Source: JANYBT01 sp038211475
Lineage (GTDB): Bacteria; Acidobacteriota; Terriglobia; Terriglobales; Acidobacteriaceae
Length of the DNA stretch: 31,742 bases
Assembly (NCBI GenBank): GCA_038211475.1
Contig: JBBQVN010000028.1
Span: forward strand, 1-31,742
Direction: 5' to 3'
Shown here: positions 16,055-23,018 of the stretch, piece after piece
Position numbering within the stretch: position 1 is the first letter of the stretch
How the letters are laid out: every line of letters begins with the position of its first letter
Notes under the pieces: model-generated
Databases searched by the model: none
What the model was told of the DNA's origin: nothing
Seen by the model: the letters and a program-made list of their open reading frames with translations, nothing else
Made by a program: the position numbers and the translations under genes

Positions 16055-18244
16055 TTATAGGCTATGACTCATCGGTCTCTCTGTAGAGAACGAGTAAGCG
16101 CGCGCTATTAGCGTGCTGCGCCGACCTGCTTTTCTGTCGGATGCGATGAACATCGCGAGCAGTCCCCAGGGGCGACCAAAATCCTCTTTCGTGGTCGCGG
16201 CCACTGACTGGAGGTGCTTGGCGAGATCACTTCGGAGCTTCTTGAAGACATTATTCTCGTCGTCCACGGTAGCATTCTTTGCCAGGAAGTCCACTAGGAT
16301 TGCAAGCTGGTTACCAGTAGCGTGCATGGCGTCGGCCCACCAGCGGATCAGGCTGTAATCCGCGATTACGGCTGCAACGATTGGATCGGGAATGCCGGGA
16401 AAGAGAGCTTTTATCCCAGGCTGCCCGGAAGACTTCATCTGCTGCCATAAGACGGCATCCTGGGTAGGACGCAACCGCGCTTCATCAATGTCGCCTGTAT
16501 GTACAAGTTCGGCCACGGCCTGAAGGCCCGCTTTCTCATAGAATTCGACGGTCCGGGCTTGACCTTTGTCCATGAAAAGAAGCGTCGATAAGGAGTTGTC
16601 GTATTGAGTTGCGGCGTAGTAGAGAGTTTGACCGAACTCATTCACTCGGTTCGCTTCAGCCTCTGCCGTGCCAGAATCCAAGAGGCCGAGCGCGATGCTC
16701 ACGTCAAGCTCGTCCCTTAGAGTTTCCTTCGAAGTGTGCTGGTTGAGTGCAAAGAAAGAGTGAGAAGTCGTAAGGGAAGGCGTGAGTCCGGCACACTTTG
16801 CGCCCCGATAGGCAGCGGTTATGAGAAAAGTCTCGGCCATAACGTGACGGAGCTTTTGTGCATCGGCAACCCCGACGTTCACCATCGTAATTCCGATGCG
16901 GGACGCACTTGCCGAGTCAGCGATAATTAACTGCCCAGTAGCGGGCTCATACATCGTCTTGCCGGAGAGCACCAGCTTCGAGACCCAGCCCAAGTTAACT
17001 ATCCCGAGGAGATTAACGGTTAATGAATAATGTTGTTCGCGAACGTTCGTGAACACATCGCGCACCACGGCAACGCCTGGCAGAACCACGCCTGGGTTGA
17101 GCGTCAAGCCCGAGAGATCACCGTCCAGCGCTAGGTGAATCGCCGATCGGGAAACGGCTGTCAGTGCGGAAAGGTCGAGGTCATATACGAATGCAGCCCG
17201 ATGCTCGTGACTCGCGCCCAATTCCGCCGAAACCGCAAGTTCAAGCGTTCGCTCTATCGAAGCTTTGACTGCATCCTGAATCCCTTGAATTTCCCCTGCG
17301 GGTAAGCCGGCTTGGCCTAACTGGTCCTTGTCGGCTTGCGGGTCACTACTAATCGCGCTCATCAACTTCCCGATCATATCATTACCGCCCACTGCGGCGG
17401 CGACCCCGGCAGACGCCCTAACCTTTATGGCTAGAGCCTCTCCGGCTCGTCGATAGTACGCAAGTCTCGCGCGTTGGGTCCCGGTCTTCGTGACCCTTAC
17501 TTGATAATCTCCGGTCAGTTCGACATTTGCGCCGACGGTGATGGAACCCCCGGCCTTGATGGCGACGGCGGGAAGAGGGGCAGGCAGGCTAGGGGATGCC
17601 AACGGGTTCAGCGCAGTAGCGAGCTCCGCACTCGCCGAGAACTTAAGGGTTCCTACACCACTCAGCGTGATGACAGCGCCCTCACTCATGGCTTGGATAT
17701 CTTCAATGTCTGCGGGGATCAGGAAGCCGGCCAGTGTTTCCTGTACTGCTGCCACCACTGAAGAAGCCTCTGGCTTGGTCAGAAATTTTCGGTAATTGGC
17801 GATCGTCACGGTCATCCCGCTCGCGAAGCCGAACTTCAGGTCGCCTGCGGGCGCTCCGAGGACAGCATTCACCGAAGCCGTAATGGCGAAGGACACATAG
17901 CGATCGTCTAGCGCAACAGAAATCGGATCCTCATAGGGATCAGGGTCAAATAATTTAGACCCTGGACCTGTTGGTTTGAAAATCTGCAAGACTCCACTCA
18001 GGCCGCCACCGATTACCAGATCCACCTCACTCGTACCAATGCCAACCGGCTCAGTAAAGCGAACGTCCGCGCTGACCGTTTTAATCGCTGGATCGAGCAA
18101 TGTTAGCCCCTTCGCGAGTTGCATACGGGTGCCGTCCACCGAAAGATCACTCAAGTTTTTGAAGTATTTAATGAGAGCAGAATTGGCGTTTGGAGTGACG
18201 GCAACGTCGCCGTTGATCCCATCTGTTATCTTGAATTGTGGCAT
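16055..18244 (-). CDS. Large protein of unknown function (729 aa)
   Basis: The protein starts MPQFKITDGINGDVAV with no signal peptide and no clear membrane segment. The N-terminal half is rich in Ala, Gly, Val and Ser with many short amphipathic strands (VDLVIGGGLSGVLQIF, AGGSITVGANVELTGDYQVR), suggesting an extended beta structure. The C-terminal third is helical (LLFMDKGQARTVEFYEKAG, FLAKNATVDDENNVFKKL). One Cys is present. The AAGGAT ribosome site is ~13 nt before the ATG, a slightly long spacing. It lies 120 bp after the secreted WEIHP gene and 56 bp before the frameshifted gene, consistent with one transcript. I recognise no family; it may be a surface or structural protein exported by another route, but that is a guess. 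Confidence 0.7.
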   Translation of the reverse strand: MPQFKITDGINGDVAVTPNANSALIKYFKNLSDLSVDGTRMQLAKGLTLLDPAIKTVSADVRFTEPVGIGTSEVDLVIGGGLSGVLQIFKPTGPGSKLFDPDPYEDPISVALDDRYVSFAITASVNAVLGAPAGDLKFGFASGMTVTIANYRKFLTKPEASSVVAAVQETLAGFLIPADIEDIQAMSEGAVITLSGVGTLKFSASAELATALNPLASPSLPAPLPAVAIKAGGSITVGANVELTGDYQVRVTKTGTQRARLAYYRRAGEALAIKVRASAGVAAAVGGNDMIGKLMSAISSDPQADKDQLGQAGLPAGEIQGIQDAVKASIERTLELAVSAELGASHEHRAAFVYDLDLSALTAVSRSAIHLALDGDLSGLTLNPGVVLPGVAVVRDVFTNVREQHYSLTVNLLGIVNLGWVSKLVLSGKTMYEPATGQLIIADSASASRIGITMVNVGVADAQKLRHVMAETFLITAAYRGAKCAGLTPSLTTSHSFFALNQHTSKETLRDELDVSIALGLLDSGTAEAEANRVNEFGQTLYYAATQYDNSLSTLLFMDKGQARTVEFYEKAGLQAVAELVHTGDIDEARLRPTQDAVLWQQMKSSGQPGIKALFPGIPDPIVAAVIADYSLIRWWADAMHATGNQLAILVDFLAKNATVDDENNVFKKLRSDLAKHLQSVAATTKEDFGRPWGLLAMFIASDRKAGRRSTLIARAYSFSTERPMSHSL

Positions 18245-18364
18245 TGTAGGGTCTTATCCTTTCATGGGCTTCGACTCGCGGGAAACAAAAACGGGTGCTC
18301 TCTGCCGCAAGATAAATCCTAATCAGGGTGGCAGATAGGAAGCTGGCTTGCTTCCCCTTCAGCT

Positions 18365-19297
18365 TCAAGCGGGCGGAGCGAGGTATCCGAACAAGCTCTC
18401 CCGGGGAACAAATCGCGTCTCATTCGCAGGGGCCGGAGTGCCAACAAAATCCGAGAGCGGGACCCAGTTCTGGTCACTCTCCACCGAACACGCGTTATTA
18501 CTGTCTCCACATATTTCCACCGAGTAAACAGGATGAATCTCCCAGATGGAAATCCGCTTCGGGTTAGCTCCCGTCCCACCCACACACGGACGGTGGGCCG
18601 CGTCGAAGAACAGTTGCCCTGTGAATCGAAAAATGTGGGCATTATTTCGGTTTAAATTCTCGGGATTCCAAACGTCTGGACGGAAGTGGGGGCTAATCTC
18701 AGCGGTAACACTTCCGCACTCCTCGGCCGCGGTGGGTTTCTGCCCCGGCGGGATAGGTGTTTGCGACAGGAGGATGTGAATATCATTGTTCTCATTGCCC
18801 GGTTGCTGGCAATTGACGCTCTCTCCCTTCCCAACATTCGAAAAATGGGCATCCATCACATAGGCGGACAGCCGCACGACGGAGCCTTCTCCGACCGTGC
18901 CGCGACTGGGAATCAAGAGAAGATTGTGCAAGGCGTCGCGGTTTGCGGGCAGCTGGGAGTTGCCGCCAAACGTTATCCTGGCATTCTCCGTAGCCTGCTG
19001 GAGATCAGCGAAGCTGGAAAAACTCAAGTCGACCGGTTTGCCGGTAGCGCAGAAGTTGTTCTTTGCTTCGTTTTGCGCGGACTGGGCAGCAGTGGAGGCA
19101 GTCCCCGACGCCGAACATGAATTGTCGATCGCGTGGTTTCGCCTTAGGGCATCAAAGGGCAAGGTACATGAACCGAGTACACCGCCGCTTTCCGATGTCG
19201 CTGCGGACGGTAGCCCACCGTGCAACAATGCTATTGCCAACGGAACGAGGGGAGCTATGGTTCTTACGGAACTACCTCGGCGAGTTTTGGTGGCCAT
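18365..19297 (-). CDS. Secreted WEIHP-domain protein
   Basis: This 310-aa protein has GAGGTGA 8 nt before its ATG and a signal peptide (IAPLVPLAIALLHGGLPSAA). An Ala/Ser-rich linker with several Cys follows. The C-terminal domain has GESVNC (158-163), NDIHILL (171-177), EISPHFRPDVWNPENL (~200-215), FRFTGQLFFDAAH and SIWEIHPVYSVEIC (WEIHP at 252-256). This order matches the SH3b protein of the same cluster, including conserved Cys, Asp/His and the Trp-Glu-Ile-His-Pro core. Several extra cysteines here suggest disulfides in the periplasm. It lies 35 bp after the upstream membrane-protein gene. The domain's activity is unknown to me; a conserved His and Asp pair could bind metal, which is inference. 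Confidence 0.78.
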   Translation of the reverse strand: MATKTRRGSSVRTIAPLVPLAIALLHGGLPSAATSESGGVLGSCTLPFDALRRNHAIDNSCSASGTASTAAQSAQNEAKNNFCATGKPVDLSFSSFADLQQATENARITFGGNSQLPANRDALHNLLLIPSRGTVGEGSVVRLSAYVMDAHFSNVGKGESVNCQQPGNENNDIHILLSQTPIPPGQKPTAAEECGSVTAEISPHFRPDVWNPENLNRNNAHIFRFTGQLFFDAAHRPCVGGTGANPKRISIWEIHPVYSVEICGDSNNACSVESDQNWVPLSDFVGTPAPANETRFVPRESLFGYLAPPA

Positions 19298-19332
19298 GCT
19301 TAATTCACCTCATCAAGGCGAAGGGCGGCAAT

Positions 19333-19857
19333 CTACCCTTCACGCCCGAGTTGATCGGCTGCATTCTGAATCTTGTTCGCGCTAGCAGCTGCGTCTTGGG
19401 CAGCTTTGCGAGCGGCATCTGAATGCCGAGCTGCTTCCGATGCTGAGTCGCTAGCGCGTTTTGCGTCGATCGTAGAGTTCCCGTCGACCAGTGCTTCGGG
19501 GTTTCCTGGGTTGTTGGGTTTGGGGGAGTTTGGGGCAGTAGGCTCGCTGTCTGACCCAGACTTCTGAATGCCCTTGCCGACGGCGTAAGTGCTCGCGCTT
19601 ATCCCCAACAGGGTGAGTACACCGTTATCGATGGTCGGGAACCTGTCCAGTTTTTCCGTGAGCTTGAGAAGGCTAATGGCGATTACAAATGTGAAGATAA
19701 GCAGTTGAAATCTGGACATGCTAGCATGTCCATTGTCCTCGCTAATCAGCCATTCGAGGTCGATTTTGTCCGTAGCGATTTTCAGTAACAATATGACCGC
19801 CAGGACGCCCAGAAACACGCAAGCTAAAATTTCGCAAAATTCTGCCAACTTGTCCAT
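19333..19857 (-). CDS. Small membrane protein with Ala-rich coiled tail
   Basis: This 174-aa protein has a strong GGAGG site 7 nt before its ATG. Three hydrophobic segments are visible: ILACVFLGVLAVILLLKI (~9-27), FQLLIFTFVIAISLLKL (~50-66) and GVLTLLGISASTYAVGKGI (~79-97). A Pro/Asn linker and a charged Ala-rich helix (AKRASDSASEAARHSDAARK, ~130-165) follow, probably cytoplasmic coiled coil. The block SMSRFQLL...FPTIDNGVLTLLGIS resembles a block in the next upstream protein. It lies 33 bp after that gene and 35 bp before the secreted WEIHP gene. The role is unknown; it could be a scaffold or channel subunit. Confidence 0.75.
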   Translation of the reverse strand: MDKLAEFCEILACVFLGVLAVILLLKIATDKIDLEWLISEDNGHASMSRFQLLIFTFVIAISLLKLTEKLDRFPTIDNGVLTLLGISASTYAVGKGIQKSGSDSEPTAPNSPKPNNPGNPEALVDGNSTIDAKRASDSASEAARHSDAARKAAQDAAASANKIQNAADQLGREG

Positions 19858-19890
19858 CGTTCACCCTCCAAACCCTTACGGGCAGAGTAT

Positions 19891-20211
19891 CTAACTGTTC
19901 CTGCGCCTCTCCACAATCTTTCGCACGCCATAAATGACGCTACTCGCGCCGAACAGATACAGCCACCCAGTTCCGATCTTAGGGAATGAGCCCTCCTCAG
20001 ACAATGAAGTAGCGTGCAGATAACGTACCGTCACTGCGATCGTCGAAACCAGAAGCTGTGCCCGCTCGGGGCTGAACTCCGCGGGACGTGACTTGTCGGC
20101 CAGAAGCCCACGCATGTTGATCGTGGAATTCAATAATTTTGAGGCCACTACAAAGGCCGACCCGTATACAAGAATGTAGCCATCCAGTCCGAGAATTTGA
20201 GTTGCCGACAT
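19891..20211 (-). CDS. Small membrane protein, first gene of the - strand cluster
   Basis: This 106-aa protein has CGGAG before its ATG. Hydrophobic segments are at about 10-27 (GYILVYGSAFVVASKLL) and 81-97 (GTGWLYLFGASSVIYGV), with a weaker one at 50-65 (LLVSTIAVTVRYLHA). It ends in the basic tail VRKIVERRRNS. The pattern SPERAQLL...FPKIGTGWLYLFGASSVIYG parallels SMSRFQLL...FPTIDNGVLTLLGISASTYA in the next gene, so the two probably share ancestry and may form a heteromer. A TTGACA promoter candidate lies about 40-70 bp upstream. The function is unknown. Confidence 0.75.
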   Translation of the reverse strand: MSATQILGLDGYILVYGSAFVVASKLLNSTINMRGLLADKSRPAEFSPERAQLLVSTIAVTVRYLHATSLSEEGSFPKIGTGWLYLFGASSVIYGVRKIVERRRNS

Positions 20212-20249
20212 TCTGTCTCCGCGTTACTACAATGCGAATCGCGGAGAAG

Positions 20250-20278
20250 AACGTATCAAAACACAATTTAAATGTCAA
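20250..20278 (-). promoter_or_regulatory. Candidate promoter for the - strand cluster
   Basis: On the - strand, a perfect TTGACA (20273-20278) is followed after 17 nt by TACGTT (20250-20255). It lies about 40 bp before the ATG at 20211, in an AT-rich segment. The -10 box is poor (three of six), so strength is uncertain, but the location is right for the first gene of the cluster. Confidence 0.5.
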
Positions 20279-20452
20279 TGATAATATGTAACGTTGTTGA
20301 AACTCTTTGATAATGTCCCCTAGCGGACTCATTAGAAACCTCCTCATAGACTAAACCTAGGGCCAGAGGAGGTCCGTAAAGAGGACAGCGATGAGCAGGA
20401 AATAGCTGGGGCGACTGGAAGGGATGGGGCGGGGCGAGGAAAGAGCTGGCCC

Positions 20453-20481
20453 AAAAAAGACGCATTTCGCAATGCGTCTTT
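20453..20481 (-). terminator. Intrinsic terminator of the helix-turn-helix gene
   Basis: An 11-bp perfect stem (AAAGACGCATT / AATGCGTCTTT) with a TCGC loop is followed on the - strand by a run of six T. It begins 10 bp after the HTH stop codon. This is a textbook rho-independent terminator, and it insulates the regulator from the cluster downstream. Confidence 0.88.
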
Positions 20482-20491
20482 GGTACATGAG

Positions 20492-20749
20492 TCAGACATT
20501 GGCTAGTTTGCCCCGAAGAGCACTGGCGCTCTCTCCGAAGAATTTGGTGGCCAGATGTTGAACGTGATCTCGCCGGAAGTAGATGCGGCGATTGGGTCCC
20601 CGGAGTGGCTGAAGATCCGGCGGATTTATCGGCCTGCGATCACGGGTGCGACCATCCGAGCACCACCGGTGAATCGTTTTTGGGTTAACTCCCATAATTC
20701 TCGCGGCCTCTTTGGGCGTGATAAAGACCTGCTCGTTTACGATTTTCAT
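20492..20749 (-). CDS. Helix-turn-helix (excisionase/MerR-like) DNA-binding protein
   Basis: This 85-aa protein starts at ATG 20749 (MKIVNEQVFITP), with AAGGAG about 10 nt upstream; upstream in-frame codons run through an AT-rich promoter region and are not coding-like. The helix-turn-helix reads FITPKEAARIMGVNPKTIHR then WCSDGRT, and a wing-like LRGPNRRIYFRRDHVQHLA follows. This is the single-domain layout of excisionase and MerR-like (HTH_17) proteins used as recombination directionality factors or small regulators. It has its own terminator and sits just upstream of, and in the same orientation as, the envelope cluster. No integrase is seen in the window. It may regulate its own promoter through the palindrome at 20768-20790. 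Confidence 0.85.
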   Translation of the reverse strand: MKIVNEQVFITPKEAARIMGVNPKTIHRWCSDGRTRDRRPINPPDLQPLRGPNRRIYFRRDHVQHLATKFFGESASALRGKLANV

Positions 20750-20767
20750 CGTCCAATTACTCCTTGG

Positions 20768-20790
20768 ACCACAACATATATGGTTGTGGT
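20768..20790. promoter_or_regulatory. Candidate operator: 8-bp inverted repeat before the HTH gene
   Basis: ACCACAAC and GTTGTGGT form a perfect inverted repeat around a 7-nt spacer (ATATATG). It lies 19 bp upstream of the HTH start, next to a very AT-rich segment (CTATATATAG near 20802-20811) that could be the promoter. Size and position fit a dimeric repressor site. Confidence 0.45.
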
Positions 20791-21159
20791 GGCTACTGTA
20801 TACTATATATAGAATACTGTTTCCGCGATCCGTTGGCAACACTGCTGCTCGACCTAAACACAAGCGCGCGAGGCGAGACAAATCAATAATTCTTATAGCG
20901 AGTATTAAAATTAAAGATTAGCCCGTTTTAAGAATTTGGTTCACAATGGCATTGATGGCATTCGTAGACTTAGAGCGACGCGATCGACATCTACTCTTTT
21001 GGCCACCCGGCTCGACGCTCGACGTGGCGTTAGTCGAGAGCCGCCGAAGTCGGCACACATTTCCCAGGATTCACAAAGCCAAGGTTTTTCACCTTGGCTT
21101 CTCTTTTGCGGCGCAGACAATGCTGACAAGACTTTCACAATCGTTCGGAGGAAATCACC
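20791..21159. other. Intergenic, AT-rich then GC-rich, one hairpin
   Basis: This stretch separates the divergent HTH gene and the small + strand ORFs. Apart from the hairpin at 21076-21100 I see no supported gene. Short frames on both strands are composition noise. Confidence 0.35.
21076..21107 (+). terminator. Hairpin with T-rich tail, terminator or attenuator
   Basis: AAGCCAAGGT and ACCTTGGCTT make a perfect 10-bp stem with a TTTTC loop (21076-21100), followed by CTCTTTT. It reads as an intrinsic terminator on the + strand. No gene ends just before it, and a strong ribosome site starts 45 bp after, so it might act as a leader attenuator. Confidence 0.6.
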
Positions 21160-21261
21160 ATGGTAACTCGAATTACAAACACGATACGGGTATCAGAGGG
21201 TCCACAACATGTACAGGATTGGAGGAACTTATATGATAAATCACGCTGTCTCGGTGGCTGA
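21160..21261 (+). CDS. Small ORF, 33 aa, unknown
   Basis: ATG 21160 is preceded by GGAGGAAATCACC, an excellent ribosome site. The peptide begins MVTRITNTIRVSEG and ends DKSRCLGG. It overlaps the next small gene by 29 bp in a different frame, so the two could be translationally linked. No family is recognised. It could be a real micro-protein, a leader peptide, or the start of a gene broken by a frameshift. Confidence 0.4.
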   Translation: MVTRITNTIRVSEGPQHVQDWRNLYDKSRCLGG

Positions 21262-21466
21262 GGTGTTTGGCATGAGGATTCGGCTCCAAGCAATGAACGG
21301 AAGCGGGATGATAATTGTGTCTCGCTGGTGTGCCGATACGGAAAGCTATGTTGACCAGTGCACCTGTGCAATGGCGGAGGTCGGGGCTGCAATCGAAGGT
21401 CTTCGCAAACAACGTGCGAAGAGTGTTGGACAGGTCTCTCCCACCCAAGTGAAGAAAACAGCCTAG
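21233..21466 (+). CDS. Small protein, 77 aa, unknown
   Basis: The start ATG 21233 has GGAGG (21220-21224) upstream with good spacing. The protein reads MINHAVSVAEVFGMRIRLQA, then GSGMIIVSRWCADTESYVDQ, then a CTCAMAEVGAAIEG helix and a basic tail (KQRAKSVGQVSPTQVKKTA). Three Cys are close together. No signal peptide or membrane segment. No family is recognised; the start of the preceding small ORF and the upstream hairpin suggest these two small genes form one unit. Confidence 0.5.
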   Translation: MINHAVSVAEVFGMRIRLQAMNGSGMIIVSRWCADTESYVDQCTCAMAEVGAAIEGLRKQRAKSVGQVSPTQVKKTA

Positions 21467-21790
21467 CGGGTGAATCGGGTGCCCGGGCGCACCGGGACCG
21501 GCTGGTGAAAAGACTATGGTTGGTCGGGGAGGAACTACGGGCCGGCGAATGCCTATCTGGACCAGCTCTGCTTCGTCGCGCAGACAGCTGCTGCGCGCGG
21601 GCCTGTGCCTCATCAAAACCTCGCGTACTCCATTTTGATAAATCTTTGCCGTGCGTAGCCCCGCCTCGGTTGTCAGTTCGGTTCGGTTCGGAGAGGGTTC
21701 CAGATCAAGCAGGAACGGAAAACTATGGAAAGCTTTCGTCGTCGGAGAAGGGAACTGCTCGGACACTCGCGCGGCTCACAACTTTCGTAT
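21467..21790. other. No recognised gene
   Basis: About 320 bp without a supported gene. Frames open on both strands have no ribosome site or family match, and the region borders a decayed transposase, so it may be eroded mobile DNA. Confidence 0.35.
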
Positions 21791-22209
21791 TCATGCCGCG
21801 GGCGCATTACGATGGTGCAACCCGCCAACTCTCGAGAAAGTCTGAATCTTTGTTACACCGCTAGAACGAATGGCAATGCAGCGGCCTGCTGGAGTGTCCT
21901 TTCCGAGGCCCAAGTGCGTTCGGTCTTCGTGGTAGTAGCGCACGTCCATCAGCCGTTTCTTGGTCGCTGGTTCAGGACAATAACGCGGCCCATGAGAATT
22001 CGCAACTCGCCGTGAATCCGAGGGGCTCCCCAGGTTGGATTCTCAGCCGCCATGCGGAAAATCAGCGCTCGCACCTCGTTGCTTATCGGCTGGCGGCTCC
22101 AAGCCGCTGCGCTCTGGAGAGCCATTTGCAATACAGGCGAAATCCGGCGTGATGCCAATCCACCACCGTTTTTTGCTGAATTCCATCGGATCAAAGGCGA
22201 CAAATTCAA
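21791..22209 (-). pseudogene. Internally deleted integrase-core transposase remnant
   Basis: On the - strand, the first part reads ISNEVRALIFRMAAENPTWG then APRIHGEL, the signature just before the rve core of IS3/IS481-type transposases. It passes directly to RVIVLNQR, then shifts frame into KKRLMDVRYYHEDRTHLGLG then KDTPAGR and ends VGGLHHRNAPAA, the usual C-terminal end of the same family. The central catalytic DDE region, normally more than 150 residues, is missing. The element is thus dead, with one deletion and at least one frameshift near 21960. No terminal inverted repeats or target duplications were identified. It marks past insertion-sequence activity next to the small-ORF region. 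Confidence 0.82.
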
Positions 22210-22637
22210 TCATGAGGAAATTTCTGCGTGGTATGAAGCATTGAAGAGATCAAGGCTCGCCTAGTTGCGCAGATGCGAAGCAGCCGAACTCGAAAAGCAA
22301 CTCAAACCTATTCGGAAAGAAATCACCGACCATACTGTAAACGCCGGAGTGAAAATAGACGGGCCTTACGCCGCGGGAGCGGTGAAACGCGGCGGAGTAA
22401 AAGTAGACCGCCGATTTTGGTTTTGCGAAGGAGTTGCGGAAGGGGCAACTTCGTGGAACACCCTAGGGATGTACGGAGTGGAGATCTCCGGACGGATACG
22501 GCGAGCAGTTCTGGTAGAGGGCGGAAGTCAACGGTCGGTCGAGTGGGAGTTTTGGTTGGCGCCCCGTAACAGTGCGGAAGATGCTGGGTATTCGCTTCCG
22601 CCGGGCTCCGCCGGCACTCGCGCACAGGCTTATGACA
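22210..22637. other. Gap without a supported gene
   Basis: A 143-codon + strand frame (22265-22696) is open, but it lacks a ribosome site, resembles no family and overlaps the - strand coiled-coil gene. I leave it uncalled; it may be eroded sequence linked to the transposase remnant. Confidence 0.35.
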
Positions 22638-22898
22638 TTAACCTCGCGATGCCAAGTCAGCTAGGCGTTGCTCGATTTGCCACAATCGGTCAGTGATAGT
22701 TTGCTCAAGTTCATGTATCTCTCGCAATCGGTTAAGCGACGTTGCTCCGTTTGTGATTAGTTCACCTTCTTCCGTTGCAAGCCTTTTCCATTCGTCATTG
22801 AGAAGCTGGTGCTCGCTCTCTAGTTCGAGTGTGACTCTAGTGTTGTCTTCCGGGCGCTCCGGACTACTCTTATTGAATTCGCTGGGATTTTCTGGCAC
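22638..22898 (-). CDS. Small coiled-coil protein, 86 aa
   Basis: The protein is acidic and almost entirely helical after residue ~22: LESEHQLLNDEWKRLATEEG, then LNRLREIHELEQTITDRLWQ then IEQRLADLASRG, with heptad-like Leu/Ile spacing. The start is GTG 22898; an in-frame stop lies just upstream and no Shine-Dalgarno is seen. A strong promoter candidate (22927-22954) places the transcript start ~20 nt before the GTG, so initiation would be nearly leaderless. It lies 120 bp downstream of the larger coiled-coil gene on the same strand, and the two may interact. No family is recognised. Confidence 0.55.
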   Translation of the reverse strand: MPENPSEFNKSSPERPEDNTRVTLELESEHQLLNDEWKRLATEEGELITNGATSLNRLREIHELEQTITDRLWQIEQRLADLASRG

Positions 22899-22926
22899 TG
22901 GTCGGGGTTGGTGGGTTTATGAACTG

Positions 22927-22954
22927 AGCATAGCGCCCTCATTAGGTCTGTCAA
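22927..22954 (-). promoter_or_regulatory. Candidate promoter for the small coiled-coil gene
   Basis: On the - strand TTGACA (22949-22954) is followed after 16 nt by TATGCT (22927-22932), four of six matches. It lies about 30 bp before the GTG start of the 86-aa gene. Confidence 0.5.
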
Positions 22955-23018
22955 GATGCAGGAAGGAGACGTGTGTGCCGAGGTTGCTTTCCGGAGGCAG
23001 GCCAAGGCTTGGTGGCTC

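Noticed and set aside
21173..21766. - strand ORF of 197 codons
   Set aside because: No ribosome site, no recognisable domain, and it overlaps two small + strand ORFs with strong ribosome sites.
22265..22696. 143-codon + strand ORF
   Set aside because: No ribosome site or family match; it overlaps the coiled-coil gene that has its own promoter candidate.
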